NCBI RefSeq assembly: GCF_016937655.1 | Contig: NZ_JAFHKL010000008.1 | Location: 124,001 to 188,000, forward strand | Direction of reading: 5' to 3' | Length of the DNA stretch: 64,000 nucleotides | Origin: Chromobacterium alkanivorans | Lineage (GTDB): Bacteria; Pseudomonadota; Gammaproteobacteria; Burkholderiales; Chromobacteriaceae | In this document: piece after piece, positions 34,013 to 43,633 of the stretch | Layout of the letters: the number at the start of each line of letters is the position of its first letter | Position numbering within the stretch: the first letter of the stretch is position 1 | Notes under the pieces: generated by a model | What the model saw: only the letters and a program-made list of their open reading frames with translations | Database searches by the model: none | Told to the model about the DNA's origin: nothing | Position numbers and translations under genes: made by a program

Positions 34013-35341
34013 TCAGCGCGCCCAGGCTTGCGGGTTTAGGGGGCGTCCCATGTGTCGGATTTCAAAGTACAGGCCGGATTCGCCGCTGTCCAGTGTTCCT
34101 GTGTTGCCGATCGTGTCGCCGGCCTTGACGCCGCTGCCCACGGATTTGCCTATCACCGATAGTCCGGTATAGACCGTCATGTAGTTGCCGCCGTGATCGA
34201 CCAGAATGGCGTTGCCGAAACCGCGCAGTTGATCGGCGAACACCACGGTGCCGTCGGCCACGCTGCGCACCGGAGTGCCGCTGGCGGTCTGGATGAACAC
34301 GCCTTTCCAGCTGACCCCCTGTTGGCGCGGTTTGCCGAAGCGGCCGACCAATTGTCCGGCCACCGGCATTTTCATCCGGCCCTGCAGGCTGACGAAGGCG
34401 CGGCCGGCGGCGCTGTCGTCGGCCACGTCGGTGATCGCTTCCTCTTTCACCGTGACCGTCTGCTTGGCTTCCTCCGGCACCGGTTTGCCTTGCTTCTTGG
34501 CGTTTTCCGCCAGTTTGCGGCGGCGCTCGTTTTCCTTGCGCGCGGCTTCGCGAGCGGCGGCCAGCCTGGCCTTGCGCTCTTCCGCCGCCTTGCGCGCGAT
34601 CTCGGCGCGGCGGCGCTGGATTTCCTTGTTGATCTGGGCGATCAGGCCGGTCAGGCGTTTTTCGTTTTCCTGCAACTGGCTGAGCTTGCTCTGCCCGGAC
34701 TTGATCTCGCCGGTGACCTTGTTGAGTTCTTGCTGCTGGCTGGCCTTGTCCTGTTGCAGCGAGGTCTTTTCCTGGCTCTTGCGGTTCGACAGCGAGTTGA
34801 GCCGCGCCAGTTCCTGCTCCAGTTGGAAGGACAGCGCTTCCAGCTCGTGCTGGTGGGTGATCAGCTGGGCGACCAATTGCTGCTGGGCGCGGGCGATGTG
34901 CTGATAGTAGGCGAGGTCGCGCGCGCTCTGATTGGGATCGTTCGCGTTCATCATCAGCTTCATCGCGTCGTGCTGGCCGCTCTTGTACTGGCGCGCCAGC
35001 ATCTGGCCTACGCGTTGGCGCACCGCGGCCAGGCTGTTGCGGCTGGCGTTGATCTGGGCGCGCAGCGCCTCCAGCTGCTGTTCGGAGTTGTTCTGTTTTT
35101 TCTCGAGCGTTACCAGCGCCTGGTTGGTCTGGCTAATGGCTTGTTCCGACTCCTTGATCGCCGATTGCGCTTCTTTTTGCACCGCCTGTTTTTGGGCGAT
35201 GTCTTTTTTCAGCGTGTCGATTTCCTTGCGCACCGACTTGAGGTCTTGCTGGTGCGGGGCGGTGGACAGCGCGGCGGAGGCCGGAGGCGCGGCGTGGCTG
35301 GTTCCGGCGATCAAGGCCGCCATCAGGACATAGGGTTTCAT
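34013..35341 (-). CDS. envC: EnvC-like murein hydrolase activator
   Basis: A 442-residue periplasmic protein. It has a signal peptide (1-17), a long coiled coil (about 30-285, rich in Gln, Lys and Glu, e.g. QQDLKSVRKEIDTLKKDIAQ) and a C-terminal LytM/M23 domain (about 325-442). The zinc ligands of active M23 peptidases are not present at the expected positions (SWKGVFI where an active enzyme has a metal-binding HxxxD), which is typical of EnvC. It should activate AmiA/AmiB-type amidases at the septum rather than cut peptidoglycan itself. It lies next to gpmI as in E. coli. Confidence 0.93.
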   Translation of the reverse strand: MKPYVLMAALIAGTSHAAPPASAALSTAPHQQDLKSVRKEIDTLKKDIAQKQAVQKEAQSAIKESEQAISQTNQALVTLEKKQNNSEQQLEALRAQINASRNSLAAVRQRVGQMLARQYKSGQHDAMKLMMNANDPNQSARDLAYYQHIARAQQQLVAQLITHQHELEALSFQLEQELARLNSLSNRKSQEKTSLQQDKASQQQELNKVTGEIKSGQSKLSQLQENEKRLTGLIAQINKEIQRRRAEIARKAAEERKARLAAAREAARKENERRRKLAENAKKQGKPVPEEAKQTVTVKEEAITDVADDSAAGRAFVSLQGRMKMPVAGQLVGRFGKPRQQGVSWKGVFIQTASGTPVRSVADGTVVFADQLRGFGNAILVDHGGNYMTVYTGLSVIGKSVGSGVKAGDTIGNTGTLDSGESGLYFEIRHMGRPLNPQAWAR

Positions 35342-35444
35342 GGCCGGGAATATGCTTTCTGCTTGGGCCGCGAACCGAACGCTTCGTCCTCGAGCGAGGC
35401 GTCCGGCGCCTTGTCGCCGGCGGGGCCGGCGGCGGCGGGTCTTG

Positions 35445-35587
35445 GAGCCTGTTCAAAAGTCTCGCGAGCAAGAGCGAGACAAGGCGGAAACGCTTGAAGA
35501 AGCGGAATGTACAAGGGGCACATCAGCATTCTGAAAGCGTTTTCAACGTCGCGTCGTCGAAGCGCGGCAGACTTTAGAACAGATTCT
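35445..35587. repeat. dispersed element, inverted copy
   Basis: It aligns with copies 1 and 2 in the reverse orientation. The left end GAGCCTGTTCAAAAGTCT and right end AGACTTTAGAACAGATTCT form imperfect inverted repeats of the TCAAAGTCT type. The interior keeps GAGACAAGGCGGAAACG and GCGGAATGTAC blocks. Its right end touches the gpmI stop codon. Confidence 0.7.
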
Positions 35588-37119
35588 TATTGGAATTCGA
35601 TCAGCGATTGACCGCTCATCTCCGCTGGTTGTTCCAGGCCCATCATCGCCAGCAGCGACGGCGCGATGTCGCGCAGCGAGCCGCCGGCGCGAATCCGGGC
35701 CGGACGGCCGACATAGAGGAAGGGCACCGGGCTCAAGGTGTGCTGGGTATGCGGCTGGTGGTGCTCGGCGTCGTACATTTGCTCGCAGTTGCCGTGGTCG
35801 GCGGTGATCAGCACCTCGCCGCCGGCGGCGCGCATCGCTTCCACGCAGCGGCCGACGCAGCCGTCCAGCGCTTCCACCGCCTTGACCGCGGCGTCGAAGA
35901 TGCCGCTGTGGCCCACCATGTCGCCGTTGGCGTAGTTGCAGATGATGGCCTGGTATTGGCCGGAGGCGATGGCGGCGACGATTTTGTCGGTGACTTCGCC
36001 GGCGCTCATTTCCGGTTGCAGGTCGTAGGTGGCCACCTTGGGCGACTGCACCAGGATGCGGTCCTCGCCGGGATAGACCTGCTCCTCGCCGCCGTTGAAG
36101 AAATAGGTGACGTGCGGGTATTTCTCGGTTTCGGCGATGCGCAGCTGCTTCAGGCCCTGGCTGGCCAGGTATTCGCCGAAGCCGTTGCTGATTTTCTGCG
36201 GCGGGTAGGCGATGGACAGGCGGCTGTAGGCTTCGCCGTAGGAGGTCAGGGTGACGAAGTCGGCGAACTTGGGCTGGCGCGCCTTGAAGCCGTCGAAGGT
36301 CGGGTCGGTCAGCGCGCTGACCAGTTGGCGCGCGCGGTCGGCGCGGAAGTTCATGAACACCACGACGTCGCCGTCCCGCATCTTGGCGGCTTCGCCGATG
36401 GCGGTGGCCTTGACGAATTCGTCGTTCTCGTCGCGGGCGTAGGCGGCTTCCAGCGCTTCCAGGCCGCTGCGCGCGTGGAACAGGCCTTCGCCTTCCACCA
36501 GCAGCCGATAAGCCGGCTCCACGCGTTCCCAGCGCTTGTCGCGGTCCATCGCCCAGTAGCGGCCGCTCACGGACGCCAGCCGCGCGGCCGGGCATTCGGC
36601 CAGCACCGCGTCCAGCCGTTGCAGATAGGTCTTGGCGCTGCGCGGCGGCGTGTCGCGCCCGTCCAGGAAGGCGTGCACGAGGATGCGCGCGACGCCGGCG
36701 GCCTGGGCCGCGCGGATCAGCGAATGAATGTGGTTTTCATGGCTGTGAACGCCGCCGTCGGACAGCAGGCCCATGATGTGCAGCGTCGAGTCCTTGGCCT
36801 TGGCGATACCGGAAACCAGCGCGGGATTGGCGGCGAAGCGGCCGTCTTCGATGTCGCAGTCGATGCGGCTGATGTCCTGTTGCACCACGCGGCCGGCGCC
36901 GATGTTGAGGTGGCCCACCTCGGAATTGCCGAACTGGCCGGAGGGCAGGCCGACGAAGTTTTCCGAGGCGTTGATGGTGCCGTAGGGGAAGGTCTGGCGC
37001 AGACGATTCCAATTAGGCATCGAGGCATGAAGAATAGCGTTGTCATCGCCTTCGGTGCGATGGCCAAAACCGTCGAGAATCAACAACAACACCGGTTTGA
37101 TGGATTTCATGGCATTCAC
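35587..37119 (-). CDS. gpmI: 2,3-bisphosphoglycerate-independent phosphoglycerate mutase
   Basis: A 510-residue cytosolic enzyme that interconverts 3- and 2-phosphoglycerate in glycolysis using two Mn2+ ions. The alkaline phosphatase-fold metal sites are visible: LILDGFGHR at the start, the phosphorylated serine in QFGNSEVGHLNIGAG, NYANGDMVGHSG and ITADHGNCEQM. The start could be the GTG at 37119 or the ATG three codons later at 37110; neither has a strong ribosome site. The stop codon abuts a dispersed repeat element. It is divergent from an ArsR-type gene. Confidence 0.95.
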   Translation of the reverse strand: MNAMKSIKPVLLLILDGFGHRTEGDDNAILHASMPNWNRLRQTFPYGTINASENFVGLPSGQFGNSEVGHLNIGAGRVVQQDISRIDCDIEDGRFAANPALVSGIAKAKDSTLHIMGLLSDGGVHSHENHIHSLIRAAQAAGVARILVHAFLDGRDTPPRSAKTYLQRLDAVLAECPAARLASVSGRYWAMDRDKRWERVEPAYRLLVEGEGLFHARSGLEALEAAYARDENDEFVKATAIGEAAKMRDGDVVVFMNFRADRARQLVSALTDPTFDGFKARQPKFADFVTLTSYGEAYSRLSIAYPPQKISNGFGEYLASQGLKQLRIAETEKYPHVTYFFNGGEEQVYPGEDRILVQSPKVATYDLQPEMSAGEVTDKIVAAIASGQYQAIICNYANGDMVGHSGIFDAAVKAVEALDGCVGRCVEAMRAAGGEVLITADHGNCEQMYDAEHHQPHTQHTLSPVPFLYVGRPARIRAGGSLRDIAPSLLAMMGLEQPAEMSGQSLIEFQ

Positions 37120-37213
37120 ATTCTGAATATTAGAAAATCTTGATGGTATTGGATTTTGTGTAGTATTGTACCGCAGTCAGACTAAATAAAATGACTCTAC
37201 AGGGAGAGAAGCC

Positions 37214-37510
37214 TTGCTGTTCAACGATGACCAGATCGAGCAGACCTCGAGGGCGATGAAGGCCATGTCGCACCCGCTGCGTTTGAAGATCATATCGGTG
37301 CTGGAAGACCAGGAAGTGAGCGTGCAGGATATAGTCGAGCAGGTGGGCACGTCGCAGAGCAATATTTCTCAGCATTTGGCCATTATGCGCGACAAGGGCG
37401 TGTTGCGCACGCGCAAGGACGCCAACCGCGTTTATTACCGCGTTGGCGACATCCGCACGCTGGAGGTCTTGAAGATGATGCGCGAGGTGTTCTGTGGCTT
37501 CGGCGAATAA
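37214..37510 (+). CDS. ArsR-family winged-helix regulator
   Basis: A 98-residue single-domain regulator. The winged helix contains MSHPLRLKIISVLEDQEVSVQDIVEQVGTSQ-type sequence and the recognition helix SQSNISQHLAIMRDKG. Translation starts at TTG, supported by AGGGAGAGAAG just upstream. The cysteine pair ELCV(C) common in metal-sensing ArsR/SmtB proteins is not visible, so it may sense redox state or another signal. It is divergent from gpmI and ends in its own unit. Confidence 0.85.
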   Translation: MLFNDDQIEQTSRAMKAMSHPLRLKIISVLEDQEVSVQDIVEQVGTSQSNISQHLAIMRDKGVLRTRKDANRVYYRVGDIRTLEVLKMMREVFCGFGE

Positions 37511-37573
37511 GTCGCCGCCCGGCTGAGGCCCGCGCCGGCGTCTGGCCGGCCCTATGATCGTACCCGGATATGA

Positions 37574-37608
37574 AAACGCCGCGGCTCATGGCGAGCCGCG
37601 GCGTTTTT
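37574..37608. terminator. terminator between the ArsR gene and the His/Lys-rich gene
   Basis: A perfect stem of 14 bp (AAACGCCGCGGCTC pairing with GAGCCGCGGCGTTT) has a 5-base loop and terminal A/T runs. It lies between converging genes and can serve both. Confidence 0.85.
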
Positions 37609-37635
37609 GCGCTGGGCCGGCGGCCCGGCGGTCAA

Positions 37636-37866
37636 TTACTTGGCGGCGGAAGCCGCCTTGTGTTCAGCTTTCTTTCCCGAATGCTTGTGGCCGGATTTCT
37701 TGTGGTGCGCGGGAGCCGAAGCGTGCTTCTTGTGGTGCTTTTTGGCGGCCTGCTTGTGTTCGGCCTTGTGCTCCATTTTCTTTTCGGCGGCGGGCGCGGA
37801 CGCCGGGGTGGCGGCCAGGGCGCTGGTGGCGAAAGCAGCGGCGATCAGAGCGGAAATCAGTTTCAT
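37636..37866 (-). CDS. small His/Lys/Ala-rich exported protein
   Basis: A 76-residue protein with a clear signal peptide (1-18, ending ATSALA). The mature part of about 57 residues consists almost entirely of Lys, His, Ala and Ser (EHKQAAKKHHKKHASAPAHH). Composition resembles acid-shock (Asr-like) or metal-buffering periplasmic peptides, but this is only compositional. It is a single gene with its own terminator. Function unknown. Confidence 0.7.
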   Translation of the reverse strand: MKLISALIAAAFATSALAATPASAPAAEKKMEHKAEHKQAAKKHHKKHASAPAHHKKSGHKHSGKKAEHKAASAAK

Positions 37867-38014
37867 GATATGTCCTTTCTTGTGTGAAGCCGGTGGTGCA
37901 TGTCGGCTGCAATTCCAAATGGGTGGAATATGCCTTTTCTGGGATTAAACCCTTTTCGAAAAGTTCACAAAGATTCACATAATGTCGTCGCGCCGAAAAT
38001 GATGACATTGGGTT

Positions 38015-38887
38015 TTACGGCAGCCAGTAGCTGAGCGCCACGCCGGCGAGGATGGCCGCGCCAACACGGTTGTTGTCGAGGAAAGCCTTGAAGCAGGCGG
38101 CGCGGTCGCGTTCCCGGATGTCCAGGTACTGCCTGGCCATCAAGACGGCGGAGATCAGCAGGGACAGGTAAAAAGGCCAGCTCAGCGCCAGGTGCCGGCC
38201 GATGCCGGCCATCAGCGCGAGGAAGACGGCGTGGAACAGCATGATCGCCGGCACGTCGTAGTCGCCGAAGGTGATCGCCGAGGTCTTGATGCCGATCTTG
38301 AGGTCGTCCGGCTTGTCGCTGATGGCGTAAGCGGTGTCGTAGGCCAGCGTCCAGCTGGCGTTGGCCAGCAACAGCAGCCAGGCCAGCGCCGGCACTTCGC
38401 CGGTCTGGGCGGCGAAGGCCATCGGAATGCCGAAGGAGAAGGCCAGGCCCAGATAGGCTTGCGGCAGCGGGAAGAAACGCTTGGTGAACGGGTAGCTGGC
38501 GGCGATGAACAGGGCCGGCACGCTCAGCAGCAGGGTCAGGCCGTTCAGCGGCAGGATCAGCAGCAGCGACAGCAGGGCCAGGCCGGCAGCCAGCAGCAGG
38601 GCTTCCTTCTTGCCGACCGCGCCGCGGGCGAACGGCCGCAGCCGGGTGCGCGCCACATGGCCGTCGAAGTCGCGGTCCGCGTAGTCGTTGATCACGCAGC
38701 CGGCCGAGCGCATCAGAAAGGTGCCGACGACGAAGATCAGCACGATCAGCGGGTCGGGCCGGCCCTGGCCGGCGATCAGCAGCGCCCACAGCGTCGGCCA
38801 AAGCAGCAGGAAGGTGCCGATGGGCTTGTCCATGCGCATCAGCTGCATGTAAACGGTCAGACGTTCATTGAGGCGGGCGGCGTTCAT
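38015..38887 (-). CDS. ubiA: 4-hydroxybenzoate octaprenyltransferase
   Basis: A 290-residue polytopic membrane enzyme that attaches the polyprenyl tail to 4-hydroxybenzoate in ubiquinone synthesis. The first Asp-rich motif is [15 protein letters not shown] and the second lies in [18 protein letters not shown]; both bind the prenyl diphosphate-Mg2+. It overlaps ubiC by four bases (ATGA), so the two steps chorismate to 4-hydroxybenzoate to prenylated product are translationally coupled. Confidence 0.96.
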   Translation of the reverse strand: MNAARLNERLTVYMQLMRMDKPIGTFLLLWPTLWALLIAGQGRPDPLIVLIFVVGTFLMRSAGCVINDYADRDFDGHVARTRLRPFARGAVGKKEALLLAAGLALLSLLLILPLNGLTLLLSVPALFIAASYPFTKRFFPLPQAYLGLAFSFGIPMAFAAQTGEVPALAWLLLLANASWTLAYDTAYAISDKPDDLKIGIKTSAITFGDYDVPAIMLFHAVFLALMAGIGRHLALSWPFYLSLLISAVLMARQYLDIRERDRAACFKAFLDNNRVGAAILAGVALSYWLP

Positions 38888-39420
38888 CGCAAGAAATTCT
38901 CCAGCTCCGGCAAAAAGAGTTCACACACCAGCAGCGGCGCTTGCCGCAGCAGGAAGCGGCAGCGCCGCGCCGGGTAGCTGGCGTGCGGGCTGAGGCGGGC
39001 CGCCGGCGCGAACAGCGGATGGTCGGCGGCGATGAGGCGGTAACGCAGCGGGTCGCGCTGCAAATCGGGCAGGCCGCCGAACAATGTCAGACCCAGCGAA
39101 CGGCTGCCGCGGTCTAGAATGGGTTGCCAGGCCGCGCAGTCCAGGCGGGTGACGCTGCGGGCGAACACCACCGGGGTGTCGTCCAGGGTCAGCGCCACCT
39201 CGCGGGCGTGCAGCGGCGCGCCGGCGGCGAGGCCAAGCGACGGCGCCTCGTCTTCCAGGCAGGCGTCCGGTCCTTGCCGCAACACGCGCACGGCGAAGCG
39301 GCGGCCGGTGCTTTGCAGCCGTTCGGTCAGCGAGCCGGCTTCGGTGAGACAGGATTGCGCGGCGGCGGACAGCGCGGGCGGCTGCGGCAGCCAGAGTGGG
39401 TGATGGGGCATGGCGCGCAT
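38884..39420 (-). CDS. ubiC: chorismate pyruvate-lyase
   Basis: A protein of about 178 residues that releases pyruvate from chorismate to give 4-hydroxybenzoate, the first step of ubiquinone synthesis. Family features include VRVLRQG in the first half and the C-terminal [22 protein letters not shown]. Possible starts are ATG at 39420 and three codons later at 39411; the frame is open further upstream but with non-family sequence. It overlaps ubiA. Confidence 0.88.
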   Translation of the reverse strand: MRAMPHHPLWLPQPPALSAAAQSCLTEAGSLTERLQSTGRRFAVRVLRQGPDACLEDEAPSLGLAAGAPLHAREVALTLDDTPVVFARSVTRLDCAAWQPILDRGSRSLGLTLFGGLPDLQRDPLRYRLIAADHPLFAPAARLSPHASYPARRCRFLLRQAPLLVCELFLPELENFLR

Positions 39421-39542
39421 TATGCCAAAGCCGGCGGGGGCTTGTCCCGCTCCTTCTGTGGCGCGGCGCGCGTCCATCTGTCTATCCCCAAGCGCGAGCC
39501 GGCGCATTATCATGGCGTCATCGGCGGAAGGAGGAAGATCGC

Positions 39543-39902
39543 ATGATGGAGACGGCGCTGTGGCTGTTGGGGTATCAATTGGCGGGAGAGGTCTTGTCGC
39601 GCGGCCTGGGCGTGCCGGTGCCGGGGCCGGTCTTGGGCATGCTGCTCTTGTTCGCCACCTTGTGTGCGCGTCGCGGGGTGCCGGTCACGCTGCAGACTCA
39701 TGCGCCGCGCTTTCTCGCGCACATGTCCTTGCTGTTCATTCCGGCCGGCGGCGCGGTGCTGGCTTACCAGGCGCTGCTGGCGGATTACGGCGCGAGCCTG
39801 GCCGCGGTGCTGGTCTTGTCTACGCTGAGCACCTTGCTGGTGCCGGGGCTGGCCTTGCACTGGATGCTGGCGCGGCGGCGGCGCGGAGGAGGGCATGATT
39901 AG
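39543..39902 (+). CDS. CidA/LrgA family membrane protein
   Basis: A 119-residue membrane protein with four hydrophobic segments. The family motif VPVPGPVLGMLLLF and the FIPAGGAVLAYQALL segment are present. CidA/LrgA proteins are holin-like or act with LrgB in pyruvate and small-molecule transport. It overlaps the LrgB gene by eight bases, the usual arrangement. Confidence 0.92.
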   Translation: MMETALWLLGYQLAGEVLSRGLGVPVPGPVLGMLLLFATLCARRGVPVTLQTHAPRFLAHMSLLFIPAGGAVLAYQALLADYGASLAAVLVLSTLSTLLVPGLALHWMLARRRRGGGHD

Positions 39903-40611
39903 CGCCGGCGTGCTGTCCGCGCTGCGGGAGTCGCCGTTGACCGGCGTTTTCGTCACCTTGCTGGCTTACCGGCTGGCCTTGGGGTTTAATCGCCGCTGCC
40001 GCGGTCATCCCTTGTCCAATCCGGTGTTGATCGGGGTGCTGCTGGTGCTGGGCTGGCTGCTGCTGACGCGCACCGATTACCGCCAGTACATGCAGGGCGC
40101 GCAGTGGATACAGATGTTGCTGGGGCCGGCGACGGTGGCGCTGGCGGTGCCCTTGTACGGCAATCTGAGCCGGCTCAAGCGCGCGGCGGGGCCGCTGGCG
40201 CTGAGCATCGCCCTGGGCGGCGTCACCGGCATCGTCAGCGCGGTGGGCTTCGGCTGGCTGTTCGGCTTGCCGCGGGAGGTGCTGTTGTCGCTGAGCACGC
40301 GGGCGGTGACCACGCCGATCGCGATGAGCGTGTCGCAAAGCGTGGGCGGGGTGCCCGAGCTGGCGGCGATGTGCGTGATCCTGTCCGGCATTTTCGGCGC
40401 GGTGGCGGCGCGGCCGCTGTTCAACGGCCTGCGGCTGCGCGACGATGTGGCGCTGGGGGTGGCCACCGGCATCTCCGCGCACGGGATTGGAACGGCGCGG
40501 GTGTTTCAGCTGTCGGAGACTGCGGGCGCCTTCGCCGGTCTGGCTATGGGCTTGAACGGGGTGTTCACCGCCTTGTTGGTGCCCTTGCTGTTGGCGCTGT
40601 TTCCGTTGTAG
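39895..40611 (+). CDS. LrgB family membrane protein
   Basis: A 238-residue polytopic protein of the LrgB/CidB family. Signature blocks are RAVTTPIAMSVSQSVGGVPEL and ATGISAHGIGTARVFQL. It forms the second half of an LrgAB-type pair that affects murein hydrolase activity or pyruvate uptake. It is translated from an overlapping start with the CidA/LrgA gene. Confidence 0.93.
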   Translation: MISAGVLSALRESPLTGVFVTLLAYRLALGFNRRCRGHPLSNPVLIGVLLVLGWLLLTRTDYRQYMQGAQWIQMLLGPATVALAVPLYGNLSRLKRAAGPLALSIALGGVTGIVSAVGFGWLFGLPREVLLSLSTRAVTTPIAMSVSQSVGGVPELAAMCVILSGIFGAVAARPLFNGLRLRDDVALGVATGISAHGIGTARVFQLSETAGAFAGLAMGLNGVFTALLVPLLLALFPL

Positions 40612-40724
40612 TGGGCCGGCGGCTTTTATTTCGCAGTCGCGCCAAGCCGCGCATCCCGCCTGGGGCGGGTGCTCGACTTGGCCCGCTTGCGCCTGGATTG
40701 AGAATATTTTAACGAGGGGTGTGT

Positions 40725-41183
40725 ATGGATTTGATTTTGTGGCGCCACGCCGAGGCCGAGGACGGCTCCGATGATCTGGCGAGGGCGCTGACGCGGCGCG
40801 GGCAGCAGCAGGCGAGCCAGATGGCGGCCTGGCTGCGGGTGCGCCTGCCGCGTGATTATCTGCTGCTGGCCTCGGAGGCCAAGCGTTCGCAGCAGACGGC
40901 GGCCTTGCTGGCGAAAAGCTTTCAGACGCTGCCGGCTCTGAACCCGACGGCGTCGCCGGAAGAGGTGCTGGAGGCGATAGGCTGGCCGGAGGCCAACCGC
41001 ACCGTGGTGCTGGTCGGCCATCAGCCCTATATCGGCTGGCTGACGTCCAGCCTGTTGTCCGAGCAGCAGCAGTTGTGGAGCGTGAAGAAGGGCTCGATCT
41101 GGTGGCTGAGCCACCGCGAGCGCCACGGCATAGAACAGACGCGCTTGAAGGCGATGATGACGCCGGGCATGTTGCAGCCCTGA
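40725..41183 (+). CDS. sixA: SixA-type phosphohistidine phosphatase
   Basis: A 152-residue cytosolic phosphatase of the histidine phosphatase superfamily. The catalytic motif is LILWRHAEAED (His8 in the RHG-like position), and the second catalytic histidine is in VVLVGHQPYIGW. SixA dephosphorylates histidine phosphotransfer domains or the nitrogen PTS phosphocarrier. The ATG follows GAGGGG. It is a single gene with a terminator that also serves metE. Confidence 0.92.
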   Translation: MDLILWRHAEAEDGSDDLARALTRRGQQQASQMAAWLRVRLPRDYLLLASEAKRSQQTAALLAKSFQTLPALNPTASPEEVLEAIGWPEANRTVVLVGHQPYIGWLTSSLLSEQQQLWSVKKGSIWWLSHRERHGIEQTRLKAMMTPGMLQP

Positions 41184-41194
41184 GTCGGAAGGTA

Positions 41195-41222
41195 AAAAGG
41201 CCCCTCGATCGAGGGGCCTTTT
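41195..41222. terminator. bidirectional terminator between sixA and metE
   Basis: A 12-bp perfect stem (41195-41206 with 41211-41222) has a GATC loop and A/T runs at both ends. It separates two converging genes. Confidence 0.9.
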
Positions 41223-41246
41223 CTTTATGCCGGCGGATTAGATGTT

Positions 41247-43538
41247 TCAAACCACGGCGTCGGCCTCCTGCGCCAGACGTTGGCGCAGCGTCTTGCTGAC
41301 TTTGACCATGCTGGAGAGCGCGGCCTCCACTTCCGGCCAGCCGCGGGTTTTCAGGCCGCAGTCGGGGTTGACCCACAGTTTTTCCGGCTCGATCACCTGC
41401 AGCGCCTTTTCCAGCAGCTGTTGGATTTCGGCTTCCGGCGGCACCCGCGGGCTGTGGATGTCGTAGACGCCGGGGCCGATGGCGTTGGGGTAGCGGAAGT
41501 GGCCGAAGTCCTGCAGCAGCTCCATGTCGGAACGCGAGGTTTCTATGGTGATCACGTCCGCGTCCAGCGCGGCGATGGCCGGCAGGATGTCGCCGAATTC
41601 CGAATAGCACATATGGGTGTGGATCTGGGTGGCGTCGGCCACGGCGTGGCAAGACAGGCGGAAGGCCTGGCCGGCCCAGTCCAGGTAGGCGGCGCGGTCG
41701 GCGCGCTTCAGCGGCAGGCCTTCGCGGATCGCCGGCTCGTCGATCTGGATCACGCGGATGCCGGCGGTTTCCAGGTCGCGGACTTCGTCGTTCAGCGCCA
41801 GGGCGATCTGGCGGCAGACTTCGCCGCGCGGCAGGTCGTTGCGGACAAAGCTCCACTGCAGGATGGTGACCGGGCCGGTGAGCATGCCCTTGACCGGGCG
41901 CGGAGTCAGGCTTTGCGCGTATTCCGCCCATTCCACGGTCATCGCTTGCGGCCGCGCCACGTCGCCGAACAGGATGGGCGGCTTCACGCAGCGGCTGCCG
42001 TAGCTCTGCACCCAGCCGCCGGCGGTGAACACGAAGCCGGACAATTGTTCGCCGAAGTATTCCACCATGTCGTTGCGCTCGGCCTCGCCGTGCACCAGCA
42101 CGTCGATGTCCAGCGCCTCCTGGCGGCGGATCGCCAGCTCGATTTCCTGCTGCATCGCCTGGCGGTAGGCGTCGGCGGACAACTCGCCGCGCTTGAAGGC
42201 GGCCCGGGCGCCGCGGATGGCCGCGGTTTGCGGGAAGGAGCCTATGGTGGTGGTGGGCAGCAGCGGCAGCTTGAGCCAGGCTTGCTGCGCGGCGGCGCGC
42301 GCCGGATAGGCGCTGTGGCGGCGGTCGGCGTCGGCCGGCAGCTCGGCCAGCCGCTGCTGGACGTCGGGGCGGTGGATCAGCGGGCTGGCGGCGCGCTGCT
42401 GACGAGCGTAGTCGCTGCCGGCCAATTCATTGGCGATGGCGTCGCGGCCTTGCTCCACGCCGCGTTTCAGCACTTTCAGCTCATTGAGCTTTTGCACCGC
42501 GAAGGCGAGCCAGGTCTTGACGTCGACGTCGAGCTGGGTTTCCGCGGCCAGGTCGAAGGGGGTGTGCAGCAGCGAGCAGCTGGGGGCGATCCACAGCCGT
42601 TCGCCCAGGTCGGCGGCCAGCGGTTGCAGGCTGGCCAGCACGCGGGACAGGTCGGCGCGCCAGATATTGCGTCCGTCGATGACGCCGGCGGACAGCACCT
42701 TGTCCTGAGGCCAGCCGTCGGCGAAGGCCGCCAGTTGCAGCGGCGCGCGCACCAGGTCCAGGTGCAGGCCGGCCACCGGCAAGCGTTGCAGTAGTTCCGC
42801 GTGTTCGGCGACGCTGCCGAAGTAGGTGGCCAGCAGCAGACGCAGCGGCGCGTCTTGCAGTTGACGGTAGGCGGGCTCGAAGGCGGCCAGCCATTCCGGC
42901 GGCAGGTCCAGGGCCAGGATGGGCTCGTCGATCTGCACCCACTCCACCTTGGCCGCCGCCAGCGCGGCCAGCACCTCGCGATAAGCCTGCAGCAGGGCGG
43001 GCAGCAAGGACAGCTTGTCCAGGCCGGCGTGCTTGGCCTTGCCCAGCCACAGCAGCGACAGCGGCCCCAGCAGCACCGGCTTGGCGCGCAGGCCCAGCGC
43101 CTGGGCTTCGCGCACTTGCGCCAGCAAGCGTTCCGGCTGCGCTTGGAAGGCGGTGTCGGCATGCCATTCCGGCACCAGATAGTGGTAGTTGGTGTCGAAC
43201 CACTTGGTCATTTCCAGCGCCGGCTGGCCGGCGTTGCCGCGCGCCAGTTGGAAATATTGCTCGGTGCTGAGCTTGGCGGCGTCGAAGCCGAAGCGCGGCG
43301 GCACTGCGCCCACCAGCAGTTGCGCGTCCAGCACGTGGTCGTACAAGGAGAAGTCGCCTACCGGGGACAGTTCCACGCCGGCGCCTTTTTGCAGCAGCCA
43401 GTGGCGCTGGCGCAGTTCGCGCGCGCCGCCCAGCAGCGCGGCTTCGTCGATGTCGTTTTTCCAGTAGTTTTCCAGCAGGGTTTTCAGTTCGCGCTTGGCG
43501 CCGATGCGGGGGAAGCCGAGCAAGTGCAGGGTGGTCAT
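41247..43538 (-). CDS. metE: cobalamin-independent methionine synthase
   Basis: A 763-residue enzyme that transfers a methyl group from 5-methyltetrahydropteroyltriglutamate to homocysteine. The double-barrel structure is evident. The zinc ligands His and Cys are in HTHMCYSEF and the second Cys is in [11 protein letters not shown]. The start [13 protein letters not shown] is the standard N-terminus. It is divergent from metR, with two MetR-type sites in the 95-base gap, so it should be activated by MetR with homocysteine. No cobalamin riboswitch is visible upstream. Confidence 0.97.
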   Translation of the reverse strand: MTTLHLLGFPRIGAKRELKTLLENYWKNDIDEAALLGGARELRQRHWLLQKGAGVELSPVGDFSLYDHVLDAQLLVGAVPPRFGFDAAKLSTEQYFQLARGNAGQPALEMTKWFDTNYHYLVPEWHADTAFQAQPERLLAQVREAQALGLRAKPVLLGPLSLLWLGKAKHAGLDKLSLLPALLQAYREVLAALAAAKVEWVQIDEPILALDLPPEWLAAFEPAYRQLQDAPLRLLLATYFGSVAEHAELLQRLPVAGLHLDLVRAPLQLAAFADGWPQDKVLSAGVIDGRNIWRADLSRVLASLQPLAADLGERLWIAPSCSLLHTPFDLAAETQLDVDVKTWLAFAVQKLNELKVLKRGVEQGRDAIANELAGSDYARQQRAASPLIHRPDVQQRLAELPADADRRHSAYPARAAAQQAWLKLPLLPTTTIGSFPQTAAIRGARAAFKRGELSADAYRQAMQQEIELAIRRQEALDIDVLVHGEAERNDMVEYFGEQLSGFVFTAGGWVQSYGSRCVKPPILFGDVARPQAMTVEWAEYAQSLTPRPVKGMLTGPVTILQWSFVRNDLPRGEVCRQIALALNDEVRDLETAGIRVIQIDEPAIREGLPLKRADRAAYLDWAGQAFRLSCHAVADATQIHTHMCYSEFGDILPAIAALDADVITIETSRSDMELLQDFGHFRYPNAIGPGVYDIHSPRVPPEAEIQQLLEKALQVIEPEKLWVNPDCGLKTRGWPEVEAALSSMVKVSKTLRQRLAQEADAVV

Positions 43539-43587
43539 GGTGGACTCCTTGGTTCGAGATGTCCCTAGCATTGCGCAAGCTGCTGTA

Positions 43588-43600
43588 TGATACAAACTCA
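43588..43600. promoter_or_regulatory. candidate MetR site, metE-proximal
   Basis: TGAT-N5-CTCA at 43588-43600 matches the MetR consensus TGAA-N5-TTCA at six of eight defined bases. It lies about 50 bases before the metE start, suitable for activation. Confidence 0.6.
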
Positions 43601-43618
43601 TTATTTTGCCAGTTAATA

Positions 43619-43631
43619 TGAAATGAATTCA
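43619..43631. promoter_or_regulatory. MetR box overlapping the metR translation start region
   Basis: TGAA-ATGAA-TTCA is a perfect match to the MetR consensus TGAA-N5-TTCA. It ends two bases before the metR ATG, so it could also serve autorepression. Confidence 0.75.
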
Positions 43632-43633
43632 TA

